From the NCBI GenBank assembly GCA_035426385.1, contig DAOLZQ010000004.1, forward strand, positions 1 through 64,000: a DNA stretch of 64,000 bases, given 5' to 3'. The notes beneath the pieces were generated by a model that ran no database searches, was not told the origin of the DNA, and worked only from the letters and a program-made list of their open reading frames with translations. The first letter of the stretch is position 1. Each line of letters begins with the position of its first letter. Positions 54,501 through 63,406 of this stretch are shown here, piece by piece. The stretch comes from Parvibacillus sp035426385. GTDB lineage: Bacteria; Bacteroidota; Bacteroidia; Chitinophagales; Saprospiraceae. The translations under genes were made by a program, and so were the position numbers.

Positions 54501-55027
54501 TGACGGGTGTATTACTTGGATTTACCATATTCAACATGAATATCTCAGTAGTTATGACCGGCGTAGGTGTATTTGCACTGGCAGGTGTAATCGTACGGAA
54601 TGGAATATTATTGGTTGAATTTACTGAGTTCCTTTTAGACAATGGATATGAGATCAGAGCGGCAGCTGCAGAGGCAGCACGCACACGTATGACTCCGGTG
54701 TTACTCACCGCCATAGCGGCTATACTGGGTCTTATACCACTAGCAGTGGGCTTGAATATAGACTTTGTCAAATTATTCTCAGAATTTGATCCACACATTT
54801 TCTTCGGTGGTGACAGTGTGGCCTTCTGGGGTCCCTTGAGTTGGACTATGATCTTCGGACTGATCTTTGGTACTTTCCTCACCTTGATATTGGTACCGTG
54901 TATGTTGGTAATCGCAGAGAGAGGTAAATCAAGAATCTACCGGATGGTGGGTCGCGAATATGTACCGAATAGGAGAAAAAATTCAGAGGAGGAAGATTTA
55001 CCCGCTGAGATACAAACACAGATTTAA
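51596..55027 (+). CDS. RND family efflux permease (AcrB-like)
   Basis: The 1143-residue protein is the inner-membrane proton-driven pump. It shows the first membrane helix near 17-35, a first porter domain, a block of helices (about 345-560) that holds ALGIVVDDAVVVIENTHR with the paired aspartates of the proton relay, a second porter domain, and a last helix block (about 930-1095). The loop segment around 500-570 is longer than in AcrB. It closes the tetR-tolC-adaptor operon after a 58-base gap. Substrates could be drugs, bile-like compounds or metals; the DD motif favours the drug (HAE1) type. Confidence 0.92.
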   Translation: MIDHNIEFKPTTWAINNKTTIYLATIFLTFLGILTYQSIPKENFPEIVIPNIFVATVYPGTSPTDMENVVTKVIEKELKSISGVKKITSNSMQDFSTIIVEFNTGIKIEDAKQKVKDAVDKAKADLPQDPGLQEPNIIDINLSDLPIMNINLSGDYDLLQLKDYADDIKDRIESVKEINKVEIVGALEREVQVNVDMYKMAAAGLSFMDIENAIKYENMTISGGEINVDGTKWAVSIQGEYKNPALMNNIILKSTMGGTIYLKDVANVVDATKEQESYARLNHKNVITLNVIKRSGENLISASDHIKSELNDMEKSYLPKNLKVTITQDQSVETRTTLHDLINTIVIGFLFVTLILMFFMGTVNALFVGLSVPLSAFITFLVIQAFGYSMNMIVLFSFLLALGIVVDDAVVVIENTHRIFNNGKIPIKKAARIAAGEVFLPVLTGTIVTLLPFIPLLFWPGIMGDFMYYLPFTLIIMLSASLVVAYLINPVFAVDFMKPHRTIREVRAIDRKFIITSIAFGVMALIGYLVNFGLGNFIVTLYLFICLNKFVFIWLIEKFQAKAWPSFQHFYHNLITKALKGWRPLWVLLGGIILLILSVVFTVIRQPKVDFFPKADPNYVITYIRMPIGTHQMTTDSITHLIEDRIYRVLGEKNPIVQSVISNVAIGAGTNEDQQAQAQPQLGKVTVAFVEFGKRKGESTVKYLDKIREAVKGIPGAEITVDQEANGPPTGKPINIEVAGDNFDELIKTSKDLKNYLDNLQIAGVEELKSDFYTNKPEIKVLIDRNRANQEGISTAQIGSELRTSIFGKEISKFRDDKDEYEVNLRLKEDQRQDISNLLNIPLTFRDMTKGGMVRQVPLSSVAKVEYSNTYAGIKRINKKRVISISSNLLSGFTGNEVVGKIEKAIAKFPHAESISIKMTGEQEDQAETAGFLGTAFLIAFGLIFLVLVMQFNSISKPLIILSEIVFSLTGVLLGFTIFNMNISVVMTGVGVFALAGVIVRNGILLVEFTEFLLDNGYEIRAAAAEAARTRMTPVLLTAIAAILGLIPLAVGLNIDFVKLFSEFDPHIFFGGDSVAFWGPLSWTMIFGLIFGTFLTLILVPCMLVIAERGKSRIYRMVGREYVPNRRKNSEEEDLPAEIQTQI

Positions 55028-55489
55028 TATGCCAGTTTGAAATAAAAATGTCCATTTTGAAGATGAATTTCATGCATTGGATTTTTAAAAGATATTGAAC
55101 CACTTATGATATGTATTACAACTTGTGTCAAAGAGCAACAGCACTCTGACCATAGCTTGATGATTTTCTGCGTATGAATGTTACGTTTATTTTCCTTAGG
55201 AAGGAAATACATTCCTGGATGCAAGGCACTTATATCCAGTTTCGTCTCAAGTATCGTCCGAAAAAGGAGAAATTTGATTTCATTAGGTTAAGATTTTATG
55301 ATTTTAAAAAGGCTTTGTCAAAATAATGCTTTTATGAAGTTAAATTGTTGACTAATGAATGGCCAAAATTTATTCAAAACCTTATCTCTCTTTATTCATA
55401 GATCCTTGATACCTATCCGGCAAAGCACTTTTTTTTATACCAGAATACACTATCATTCTTACTTTTACCTGACTTAAATTAATCATAAT
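55028..55489. other. 462-base region without a convincing gene
   Basis: The stretch between the RND permease gene and methylmalonyl-CoA epimerase gene is A+T-rich with no hairpin followed by T. The best candidate is a 50-codon plus-strand frame, 55174-55326, that reads as a basic, Phe/Lys-rich peptide ending ALSK; it has no clear start signal and no recognised family. I see no promoter box of the TAnnTTTG type or RNA motif. It could be a decayed gene. Confidence 0.5.
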
Positions 55490-55909
55490 ATGATTCTCAG
55501 ACTTGAACACATTGGCATAGCAGTAGGCGATCTGGATGCGTCGAAGCAACTTTTTGACCGGCTATTCGGTTGCGAGTCCTATAAGACAGAGTCCGTAGCC
55601 AGTGAACAAGTTTCCACAGCGTTTTATCGTACAGGTGAGTCAAAAATAGAGCTGGTAGCTTCAGATAGTAATGAAAATGCGATCAGCAAATATTTAGCTA
55701 AAAGAGGCGAAGGTATCCACCATCTGGCTTTTGAGGTAGATGACATCTATGAAACTATGAAAGAAATGGAAAGTAAGGGATTTAAACTATTATCTGCTGA
55801 GCCGAAAGTGGGCGCTGACAATAAGTTGGTTGTCTTTCTCCATCCTAAGACCACAAATGGGGTATTAATTGAATTTTGTCAGACTATTCCTCAGGCCGGC
55901 GTAGAGTGA
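55490..55909 (+). CDS. mce: Methylmalonyl-CoA epimerase
   Basis: The 139-residue VOC-fold enzyme interconverts the (R) and (S) forms of methylmalonyl-CoA in propionate metabolism. It begins LRLEHIGIAVGDLDAS with metal ligand His7, has the conserved GEGIHHLAFEVDDI near 84-97, and ends with the LIEFCQ motif that supplies the Glu ligand near residue 130. Length is typical. Methylmalonyl-CoA mutase is not nearby. Its 3' end overlaps the convergent accD 3' end by 19 bases. Confidence 0.93.
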   Translation: MILRLEHIGIAVGDLDASKQLFDRLFGCESYKTESVASEQVSTAFYRTGESKIELVASDSNENAISKYLAKRGEGIHHLAFEVDDIYETMKEMESKGFKLLSAEPKVGADNKLVVFLHPKTTNGVLIEFCQTIPQAGVE

Positions 55910-56757
55910 GGATGGTACAAACAGGTCAATAACATGACCAGTGTTGGCACCAGATCTTTCCGATTTACTATCTTATCAATAAATCCATTCTCAAGCGTGG
56001 ATTCTGAAGTTTGAAATCCTTCGGGCAGGTCACGCTTGATTGTCTCCCTAATGACGCGCGGCCCAGCAAAGCCGATAAGTGCTTTTGGTTCAGCCAGATT
56101 GATATCACCCAACATGGCGAATGATGCGGTCACACCTCCTGTAGTCGGATCCGTCATGAGTGAAATGTAAGGCAGCTCAGCATCTGCGAGTAGTGTCAGC
56201 ATTCCGGATGTCTTTGCAAGTTGCATCAATGAGAAGGCAGACTCCATCATCCGAGCTCCGCCAGACTTTGAAATGATGAGCAGAGGCGCATTATGCTCCA
56301 AACAGTACTCTATCGCAAGTGCTATTTTCTCACCTACAACAGAACCCATTGACCCACCGATAAAAGCAAAATCCATGCAAGCAACGACAAGAGGCAATTT
56401 AAACTCACCCACAGTTCCGACTGCTACCTGAAGTGCGTCTTTCAGACCGGTTTTTTTCTGGGCGTCCTTAAGTCTATCATCATAAGGCTTGAGATCCACA
56501 AAGTGCAAGAAATCTTCAGACTCTATATTATCAAACAGGATTTTGTACTCCTGACCGAAAATAATACAGAAATATTCAGAGGAACCTATACGGGCATGAT
56601 AGTCACACTTGGGGCACTTATAGAAGTTTTCTCTAAACTCCTTCATGGTGCTGGCCTGCTTGCATTCATTGCATTTGTACCACAAGCCGTCAGGTGCTTC
56701 CTTCTTATTTTTGGTACTTGTCTGAATACCTTCCTTCAATCTTTTGAACCAGCTCAT
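55891..56757 (-). CDS. accD: Acetyl-CoA carboxylase carboxyltransferase subunit beta
   Basis: The 288-residue subunit has an N-terminal zinc ribbon (C29, C32, C48, C51: CNEC and CPKC) and a crotonase-fold domain with ESAFSLMQLAKTSGML, the GGVTASFAMLGDI oxyanion region (about 214-226) and IGFAGPRVIRETI near 235-247. With AccA it transfers CO2 from biotin to acetyl-CoA at the start of fatty-acid synthesis. It is divergent from dapB, with 69 bases between. A TACATTTG box (minus strand, 56784-56791) lies 27 bases upstream. Confidence 0.96.
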   Translation of the reverse strand: MSWFKRLKEGIQTSTKNKKEAPDGLWYKCNECKQASTMKEFRENFYKCPKCDYHARIGSSEYFCIIFGQEYKILFDNIESEDFLHFVDLKPYDDRLKDAQKKTGLKDALQVAVGTVGEFKLPLVVACMDFAFIGGSMGSVVGEKIALAIEYCLEHNAPLLIISKSGGARMMESAFSLMQLAKTSGMLTLLADAELPYISLMTDPTTGGVTASFAMLGDINLAEPKALIGFAGPRVIRETIKRDLPEGFQTSESTLENGFIDKIVNRKDLVPTLVMLLTCLYHPHSTPA

Positions 56758-56783
56758 AGATAGAATTAATGATGTTAATGAAA

Positions 56784-56791
56784 CAAATGTA
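56784..56791 (-). promoter_or_regulatory. -7 box of accD
   Basis: The minus strand reads TACATTTG, an exact TAnnTTTG, placed 27 bases before the accD start codon in the narrow divergent accD-dapB gap. Confidence 0.5.
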
Positions 56792-56826
56792 CAGTTATTT
56801 TGCTGGAATGTCTATATCTTCCCATT

Positions 56827-57513
56827 GTGAAAATAGCAATCATAGGGTACGGTAAAATGGGTCGTGAGATAGAACAAATCGCACTCGAACGTGGTCATGA
56901 GGTCACCTATCGCATTAATTCTTCCAATGCACATCAGCTCTCAGATATTAACCGCACCAATACAGATGTCTGCATCGAATTCACCACTCCGGAGACTGCT
57001 TTTAGGAATCTGGTACAACTGGCAGGAGCAAGCATGCGCGTCATTTGTGGAAGCACCGGTTGGTACGCTAAGCTCGATATAGTAGAAAGTGAAATTCTTA
57101 GTCATGAAGGAGCATTGATAGCAGCTTCCAATTTCAGCCTGGGGGTGAATCTATTTTTCGAAGCAGCAGAATTTCTCGCAGGCATTATGTCACCTTATCC
57201 GGAATACGATACCAAAATTACCGAGACGCATCACATCGCAAAGTTAGATGCTCCGAGTGGTACTGCACTCACTTTGGCCCGACGCATAAGAAAGCAAATG
57301 GATACAGATGTGCCCATTGAATCATTGCGCCTGGCAGATGTGCCTGGTTCGCATCAGCTTTCATTTGAAAATGAAATTGACAAAATTGAATTAACACATA
57401 CTGCCTACTCCAGAAGAGGATTTGCCCTTGGCGCAGTGATGGCTGCAGAGTTCATTAATGGCAAGTCAGGTATCTTTAGCATAAAAGATGTCCTCGCCTC
57501 GATGAGAAAATGA
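56827..57513 (+). CDS. dapB: 4-hydroxy-tetrahydrodipicolinate reductase
   Basis: The 228-residue enzyme reduces HTPA to tetrahydrodipicolinate for lysine and diaminopimelate synthesis. The NAD(P) site is IAIIGYGKMGREI at the N terminus, followed by the EFTTPE and CGSTGW segments near residue 78, the catalytic ETHHIAKLDAPSGTAL stretch near 139-154 (His/Lys/Asp) and the C-terminal RRGFALGA motif. Start GTG at 56827 gives the classic MKIAIIGYGKMG; upstream in-frame starts back to 56800 add unlikely residues. rnpB follows 43 bases downstream. Confidence 0.95.
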   Translation: MKIAIIGYGKMGREIEQIALERGHEVTYRINSSNAHQLSDINRTNTDVCIEFTTPETAFRNLVQLAGASMRVICGSTGWYAKLDIVESEILSHEGALIAASNFSLGVNLFFEAAEFLAGIMSPYPEYDTKITETHHIAKLDAPSGTALTLARRIRKQMDTDVPIESLRLADVPGSHQLSFENEIDKIELTHTAYSRRGFALGAVMAAEFINGKSGIFSIKDVLASMRK

Positions 57514-57555
57514 ACTTATCCGCAAGAAAAATACTTATAAGAAACTAATAAGAAT

Positions 57556-57940
57556 TAGGTGCATTGAATCTTATCGCGCTCCGGAATGCCGGGGTGAGGA
57601 AAGTCCGGGCAATACAGAGCAACGTACTACCTAACGGGTAGGTCTGATCTTAAAGATCGGAACAGATAGCGTCACAGAAAATAAACCGCCGAACTCTCTG
57701 AGTGGCAAGGGTGAAAATGTGTGGTAAGAGCACACGCCTCTGTATAGTGATATATAGGGTGGACAAGCCTTACGTATTGAAATGCCGTGTATATTCCAAT
57801 GCTTTTCGAAGCACATGATGGCTCGTCATGATTTGGAAGGGGTAGGCAGTAAAGAGCTTACAAGCGATTGTAATGCCAAGATAAATGATAAGATATTCTC
57901 CCTGAGGATAAACAGAATCCGGCTTATTTCAATGCACTTA
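57556..57940 (+). ncRNA. rnpB: RNase P RNA (class A)
   Basis: The sequence shows the conserved core GAGGAAAGTCCGGGC near 57596 and its distal partner ACAGAATCCGGCTTA near 57912, the P4 halves of bacterial RNase P RNA. The outermost helix P1 is explicit: GTGCATTGAA (57559-57568) pairs with TTCAATGCAC (57928-57937). The length of about 385 bases fits a class A RNA. It is the ribozyme that trims the 5' end of tRNA precursors. It lies between dapB and convergent porV; exact ends are inferred from P1. No terminator with a long T-run is seen. Confidence 0.95.
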
Positions 57941-57945
57941 TTTTC

Positions 57946-59166
57946 TTATTGATTGTCCTCCTTAAAAGTACCAAAATCAAACAAGATACTGAACCTCAGT
58001 GTATTGTCTAATGCATTTCTGAGATTGGATGTAGGTACAATATAAGATAGGCCTAGTCCGAAGGTGCTGTATTTCAAGCCCAGTCCCAACGTAATATAGC
58101 GCGCATTTCCTTTTCGTGGGTTTTCATACGTATAACCTCCACGGATAGAAAACAGATCATTGTACCAGTATTCAGCTCCAAAACCGAGACTTATTTCTTT
58201 CAGTTCTTCTTTACCGCCGTCTATGGCGTCACTGAAGGAGCCTAGAGCACCCGAGATAACTGACTTCTGCCGATAATCCGGAATGCCATCCTGAGGACTA
58301 ACATCTTCTGGATTTGGACTTGGAACTAATAGTTTATTAATATCGATACCCAGTGTAAACCTATTGTAGGCATCAAAGTGAATGTCATACGCAAATCCCA
58401 GACCTAGGTTTGCAGGTAAAACATCACCTGTACTCTGCTTTGTATAGTATATTCTGCTACCGATATTGGTCACCGCAAGACCGATGCTCAAGTCACTCTT
58501 AGTGGCAGTCTTCAATGGAGTCTTGTAGAGGAAGCCTATATCCACAGCAAATGCTTTGGCAGAGACAATATCCACACCATCAGTTGTGGTCTGTCCTGCT
58601 GCGAGGTTTGAATAAATATATTTACCTGTAAGTGCTGACGAAAACTTGTCAGACAACTTACGAGAGTAGGCAACTGCCAATTCAAACTCGTGTGGATTGC
58701 CGGTACCGATGACATTCCGATTGATGTCTGTGTAAGTGAAATTACCAAGTGAGAAGTATCGAAGTGAAGCCGCTACCGACTGTAACTTATCAAATTTATA
58801 GTACCCGGACAGATAGCCCAGGTAGATATCTGTCAAACCAAGATTTTTCAGCCACGGCACAAAGCTTAGTGAGATACCACCATCTTTATCTGCTGTAGCA
58901 TATTTTGCTGCATTATAATTCATACTGTTGGCATCACCGGAGGTGGCAATTCCTACATTTCCCATGCCAGTAGAGCGCGCATCAGGAGCGATACGCAAGA
59001 AGGGTACAACTGTAATAATGGGTGGATCACACGGCGAGCCGTCTTGACGAACCCAATTGCCACTGCCCTGTGGGACTTCAATGCAATTCTGAGCGGTTAC
59101 AGTGGTTATACAGATTAAGGAAAGAAGTAAAATTGAAATGTAAGGGAGTGCAAAAACTTTTCTCAT
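57946..59166 (-). CDS. porV: Type IX secretion outer-membrane protein PorV
   Basis: The 406-residue protein has a signal peptide (about 1-26, ending VTAQ), then the characteristic VVPFLRIAPDARSTGMGNVGIATSGDANSM opening (about 51-80; described here in part) and a FadL-like beta-barrel with Gly/Tyr-rich strands up to the final FSILFDFG. PorV is the shuttle that binds C-terminal sorting domains and presents cargo to the PorU sortase. porU lies directly upstream with a 198-base gap that contains a possible extra promoter (59200-59207). The pair is characteristic of Bacteroidota type IX systems. Confidence 0.93.
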   Translation of the reverse strand: MRKVFALPYISILLLSLICITTVTAQNCIEVPQGSGNWVRQDGSPCDPPIITVVPFLRIAPDARSTGMGNVGIATSGDANSMNYNAAKYATADKDGGISLSFVPWLKNLGLTDIYLGYLSGYYKFDKLQSVAASLRYFSLGNFTYTDINRNVIGTGNPHEFELAVAYSRKLSDKFSSALTGKYIYSNLAAGQTTTDGVDIVSAKAFAVDIGFLYKTPLKTATKSDLSIGLAVTNIGSRIYYTKQSTGDVLPANLGLGFAYDIHFDAYNRFTLGIDINKLLVPSPNPEDVSPQDGIPDYRQKSVISGALGSFSDAIDGGKEELKEISLGFGAEYWYNDLFSIRGGYTYENPRKGNARYITLGLGLKYSTFGLGLSYIVPTSNLRNALDNTLRFSILFDFGTFKEDNQ

Positions 59167-59199
59167 AAGATATTTTTATACCAGATTTAATTTGGCGTG

Positions 59200-59207
59200 C
59201 AAAGATA
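59200..59207 (-). promoter_or_regulatory. -7 box between porU and porV
   Basis: The minus strand reads TATCTTTG, an exact TAnnTTTG, 34 bases before the porV start. porV may thus be transcribed separately from porU as well as with it. Confidence 0.5.
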
Positions 59208-59364
59208 ATATTTTCTTTTCGTCACTGCCTTATTCTCAATATATACGATGCAATCAACGATCTCAGCATTATTTAATACATTTATTATCAGAGCATCAAT
59301 GGCTGATACCGTTTTGACATTTAGTAAACTAATTACCTCTTCTATTATTGTTCAAAAACCCAAT

Positions 59365-62300
59365 TTATTTCAGCAAAACCAGTTTCTGAAAGTCGCTCTT
59401 GACATAGGTGTTCCGGGCGCCAGCAGCATTGGACAATTTTACTTTGTATAGGTATACCCCCTTCGCTAACTGTCCGTCATAGTCATCGCGCCCATTCCAT
59501 ATTGTAGTCTTGAATCTCTTACCTACCGGGCTCAATTGCTCACGTATCGTTTTCACCAGCTTGCCTGACACTGTGTAAATGCTGATTTGTGCCTCAACGG
59601 GTTGATTCTGAGAGTCATACTCAAACATAAATGAAGTAGCATCAGTAAATGGATTCGGGTAGTTGAGCACTCGACTGATGGCATTGGCTTCATTATCGGT
59701 AACGATAAAGTCGATTTGGGCCTCACTTTTGTTGTTAGCTATATCCCAGGCTCTCAGTTGTAAGGTATATTCTCCTGCAGCCAGCTTGTCCAATTGATAG
59801 GTGACTTCACCAGCTTTATAATCATCTTTATTGGCTACATAATAGTCATTGAGCTTTTTCTCTGCTTGATCATTTGAGCTGAATTTTGCTACAATATCAT
59901 GACCTATACTAGACCCTGATATGTTGATACCATTATCATCACTGAGCTTGGCAATAAGAAGTGGAGTATTATTTACTGTCTGACCGCTCTTGAAATTATA
60001 ATTATTCAAATACAGCGTGATTACCGGTGGCATATTATCCTGTATGGGATCTGATGATTCACCTCCTACAAAGAATTTATGTGTAAATCCACCTGCATCA
60101 GAGGTTCCATTTTCTGCATAGACACTTATCCTTCCGGAGTCAATACTATAATTGATATCTTTCGGAACGATAAATTCAACACTGAATTTGCCTCCGGATA
60201 CAGTGGCTTTGCCGTGAAACAAACTATTATTTTGAACCTTGATTTTGATATTGGCACCATTTCCATCATTACCCCTGGTCAACTGATAGCTACTCTTGTC
60301 AAACACAGTGACAGTGGCAGTTCCATTGAAATTTTGATCGATTCCATCCCCTGTATTGCGAACTGAACCTGTCATACTGACTTTTTGCAATGCCTTTAGT
60401 GTATCTATTGGGTCCTGACCGATTACTTTATTATTGAAGGATTCAATTACAATCTTTTGCTTTGGAAAATTGAGTACCATGGATGGATCACCTAATAGTG
60501 CAAATCGCTTTGAATCATCACCACCCTGCTGATTTTTTGTATTTTTTAAAGATTGACCAAGTGATAAATGCTCTTGTCCATTTTTCATCAATAGATTTGT
60601 AAATAGTGTATTTATAATCCGCTCATTTTCAGAAATATAGACAGCTCTTACGGTTGTAATCAAGCCAATCATTCCACCATTGGGTCTTATAATACAATCC
60701 CTTCCGAGAGAAGAAATCGTCGGATCATCAAAAATTGAGAACGAGCAGGTGCCGGTGACAAATAGTGGCAATTGAAATTGATTATTCCAACTGGACACCG
60801 ACTGCCGATCGATGATCTCCTCATCTGCCAACTTATCGGGCCCACCATGTCCGATGTAATTTGCTATGAGTACTCCTTTGTTCATAGCATCATTGATGCT
60901 TTTGACCACATCAGGATATCTTTCACCCTGTCCAAGGTTCTCCTGTTTATACAAATCAGCAAAGATTTTTTTAATATTGAGATTCCCATCCAGCTTGGCT
61001 ATTGCATTGCCGAGATTTTCAGATTGGACTCCAAAGTTATCGTAGGATTCATCAAAATCATCAGAGATCAATAATATATCATTTCTCCAGTCATTAAAGG
61101 ACTCTCTAGCGGTGGTGTATGACTTGATTTTATTGACCACGGTAGCTGCTTCATTTGCCGAACTCACCGGAAAGCGCCCCACTCCAATATCCATACCACT
61201 CTGACCGGGAATACCTTCTCCGGAATCGAGATAACCAAAATAATCATCCAATGGAAAGGAGCTTATTGGGTGTAGAATAGTACTTTCATATTCATATACG
61301 GGTACAAAATTAGTATTGAATGAGTATCTCTTAGTGCGAATACCGATGTCACGATAGTCAAATGATCCATTTCCGAATAACAATAAGCTCTTAAATTTTT
61401 GGGGATCACGGCTGTAATACATCCTTGCAAGGTCCCTGATAGCAGATGGATCCTGAGCACCACCTGAGAACTCATTGTAAACTTCATTTACTTCATAGGC
61501 ATTTACAATAATACCGGACGCAGCAGCTCTGAAACTGGCAAATTCAAGTGCTTCCTGCCTGAAATTCTCATTATAAATGACTAAAAGCGCAGGGGTAGCA
61601 GAAGCATGAATATTCTGAGCAGCTACCTTCTGAAGTGTCTCTACTGATTTGATATCCGCTGGCGAAAAAGCTACAAATTGATTTGATAGTGAATAGTTTG
61701 CATTAAATGTAGCCAGATCCCCCGTCAGTTGGAAGGGATACATACCTATATTAAATAGGTCAGTAATATCCCAAATTGTATTCTGTTGACTCAAGCCTGA
61801 GATTGCATATTTTAACTGCTCAAAACCAGGCTTCAATACGCCAAATTTTAACATCCCATCTTCCTTAATAAGTTTGCGGATAGAATTAACTTCTATGAAG
61901 TCCAGCCAACCTTTACTCTCATAGCCCGCGGCTTGTGGGTAATCTAGCTTGATGTTCATGCTACCTCCATCTGATATAAAGTTGGAGGCGCTCGTACGAT
62001 AATCTGCTACGACATTGTCCCCTGTCAGCGAGATGCCGTTGAAAGTGCGGCTGAAGGTACTTCCATCTGCTATTACACTGAGCTTAGTTCCTATTGCGCA
62101 CCTACTTGCAAAGCCTACCTTTACATTGGCAATGGTTCCTGCGACAGTATTTGATATCTTCAAGGCATCAGTATAGTCCTTCGACCTAAATGCGTTGTAG
62201 TACAAATCTCCAAACCATAGCTTTCCTCCACCTACTTCTTTTTCATCCTTCAGCAGATTGTACTCATCCACTTCATATCTGGTAGCGTCGTTGTACTGTA

Positions 62301-63237
62301 CTATGGTGACTTCACTTGTGATAGGACCGGTGCGCATAGAAATACGCTTTCCATTTACCTCACCTGTCTGTACAAAGAAATATTTTTTGTCAGTGTATAT
62401 ATTGGTCTGTCTCATCCGGATAGAATCACCTTGCAATATCCATCTGTGAGGCCCGGGAGAATAAAACCATATTTCATCTTCATTATTCCATACACCATCA
62501 TCACCTCCTTTGATGTAAATGGCTATTTCTTCAAGGTCATCTGTGCGGTCTGCATCATTCAGTTCGGGGAGAGAGCCGGCTTGCGTGCAAAACAAGCGTA
62601 TCTTCTTTGGATCCAGCCCGGAAGTATTAATGCCCATTTTACTTAGCTGGCCACTGGTTATTTTATATACACCCTCATCACCTGTTGCTATTTTATACAT
62701 ATTTCCAGCTTTCAGCACTGACTCAGGCTTGAAAGCAGGTGGATTTGCTCTCGGAGACAACACAGCTCCCAATTCATAACTCAATTCGATAGAATCAAGG
62801 ATTTGGAATTGACCATTTCCAGCAGATCTGCCTGGAGGAAAGGTAATCTTTGCATAATTTTGATCGCGAGAGATAATGGTATAAATCATTATCTGTGGCT
62901 CTGTTTCAGCCGGGAAGTTTTCTCCTATAGAGGAGAACTGTTTACTATAGTAGGTTTTATATATTGCAACTGATTGTGCATTTTCCCTACCGATAGGCAA
63001 CATAACTTCATAAAGTGGTATTTGGGCATATTGACTCTCTCCCCCAGAGTTAGAAAAGTGAAGTTGACCCTTGAATTCCAAATTATTTTGTGCTGCTCCA
63101 ATCTCAGCAGCCAATCGCACCGTGATGCGATTTTGTGTGTATCCGAAGTTCATGCATACGAGGAGAGCCAATAGGATTAACCCGCCGGTAAAGAAGAAAT
63201 TTATTTTTTTTAACTTTTGCAAAAGAATGGATGCCAT
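59365..63237 (-). CDS. porU: Type IX secretion sortase PorU
   Basis: The 1290-residue cell-surface Cys protease removes sorting domains and attaches cargo to the outer membrane. It has an N-terminal signal (about 16-35), a long beta-rich region, and a gingipain-like caspase-fold domain with the catalytic pair His797 (NYIGHGG) and Cys831 (VTGTCSFS). It ends in an immunoglobulin-like FlgD-type domain beginning NYPNPFTDATS near residue 1190. Length and motif order match PorU of Bacteroidota. It is followed by porV and divergent from the PorP-like gene. Confidence 0.94.
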   Translation of the reverse strand: MASILLQKLKKINFFFTGGLILLALLVCMNFGYTQNRITVRLAAEIGAAQNNLEFKGQLHFSNSGGESQYAQIPLYEVMLPIGRENAQSVAIYKTYYSKQFSSIGENFPAETEPQIMIYTIISRDQNYAKITFPPGRSAGNGQFQILDSIELSYELGAVLSPRANPPAFKPESVLKAGNMYKIATGDEGVYKITSGQLSKMGINTSGLDPKKIRLFCTQAGSLPELNDADRTDDLEEIAIYIKGGDDGVWNNEDEIWFYSPGPHRWILQGDSIRMRQTNIYTDKKYFFVQTGEVNGKRISMRTGPITSEVTIVQYNDATRYEVDEYNLLKDEKEVGGGKLWFGDLYYNAFRSKDYTDALKISNTVAGTIANVKVGFASRCAIGTKLSVIADGSTFSRTFNGISLTGDNVVADYRTSASNFISDGGSMNIKLDYPQAAGYESKGWLDFIEVNSIRKLIKEDGMLKFGVLKPGFEQLKYAISGLSQQNTIWDITDLFNIGMYPFQLTGDLATFNANYSLSNQFVAFSPADIKSVETLQKVAAQNIHASATPALLVIYNENFRQEALEFASFRAAASGIIVNAYEVNEVYNEFSGGAQDPSAIRDLARMYYSRDPQKFKSLLLFGNGSFDYRDIGIRTKRYSFNTNFVPVYEYESTILHPISSFPLDDYFGYLDSGEGIPGQSGMDIGVGRFPVSSANEAATVVNKIKSYTTARESFNDWRNDILLISDDFDESYDNFGVQSENLGNAIAKLDGNLNIKKIFADLYKQENLGQGERYPDVVKSINDAMNKGVLIANYIGHGGPDKLADEEIIDRQSVSSWNNQFQLPLFVTGTCSFSIFDDPTISSLGRDCIIRPNGGMIGLITTVRAVYISENERIINTLFTNLLMKNGQEHLSLGQSLKNTKNQQGGDDSKRFALLGDPSMVLNFPKQKIVIESFNNKVIGQDPIDTLKALQKVSMTGSVRNTGDGIDQNFNGTATVTVFDKSSYQLTRGNDGNGANIKIKVQNNSLFHGKATVSGGKFSVEFIVPKDINYSIDSGRISVYAENGTSDAGGFTHKFFVGGESSDPIQDNMPPVITLYLNNYNFKSGQTVNNTPLLIAKLSDDNGINISGSSIGHDIVAKFSSNDQAEKKLNDYYVANKDDYKAGEVTYQLDKLAAGEYTLQLRAWDIANNKSEAQIDFIVTDNEANAISRVLNYPNPFTDATSFMFEYDSQNQPVEAQISIYTVSGKLVKTIREQLSPVGKRFKTTIWNGRDDYDGQLAKGVYLYKVKLSNAAGARNTYVKSDFQKLVLLK

Positions 63238-63406
63238 TATATTTAGTAATATTGCTGATCAGTTTGGATCTGCTAGATATCAAAAATTTGATAGTAAACG
63301 AATGAGATTGTGAATATATTCTATACCTTCCCTTTACCTAAGGTTAAAACTGACACTGCAAATTTGATGCCATATATTAAAAAAATATATAATCTATACT
63401 AGACTT

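Noticed and set aside
54370..54882. A 170-codon minus-strand frame within the RND permease gene
   Set aside because: It mirrors the final membrane block of the permease, and its Ala/Ser/Pro/Lys composition is what the antisense of hydrophobic codons gives.
60772..61074. A plus-strand frame of about 100 codons inside porU
   Set aside because: Antisense to a large conserved gene, Ile/Phe-rich without motif, and not supported by any start signal.
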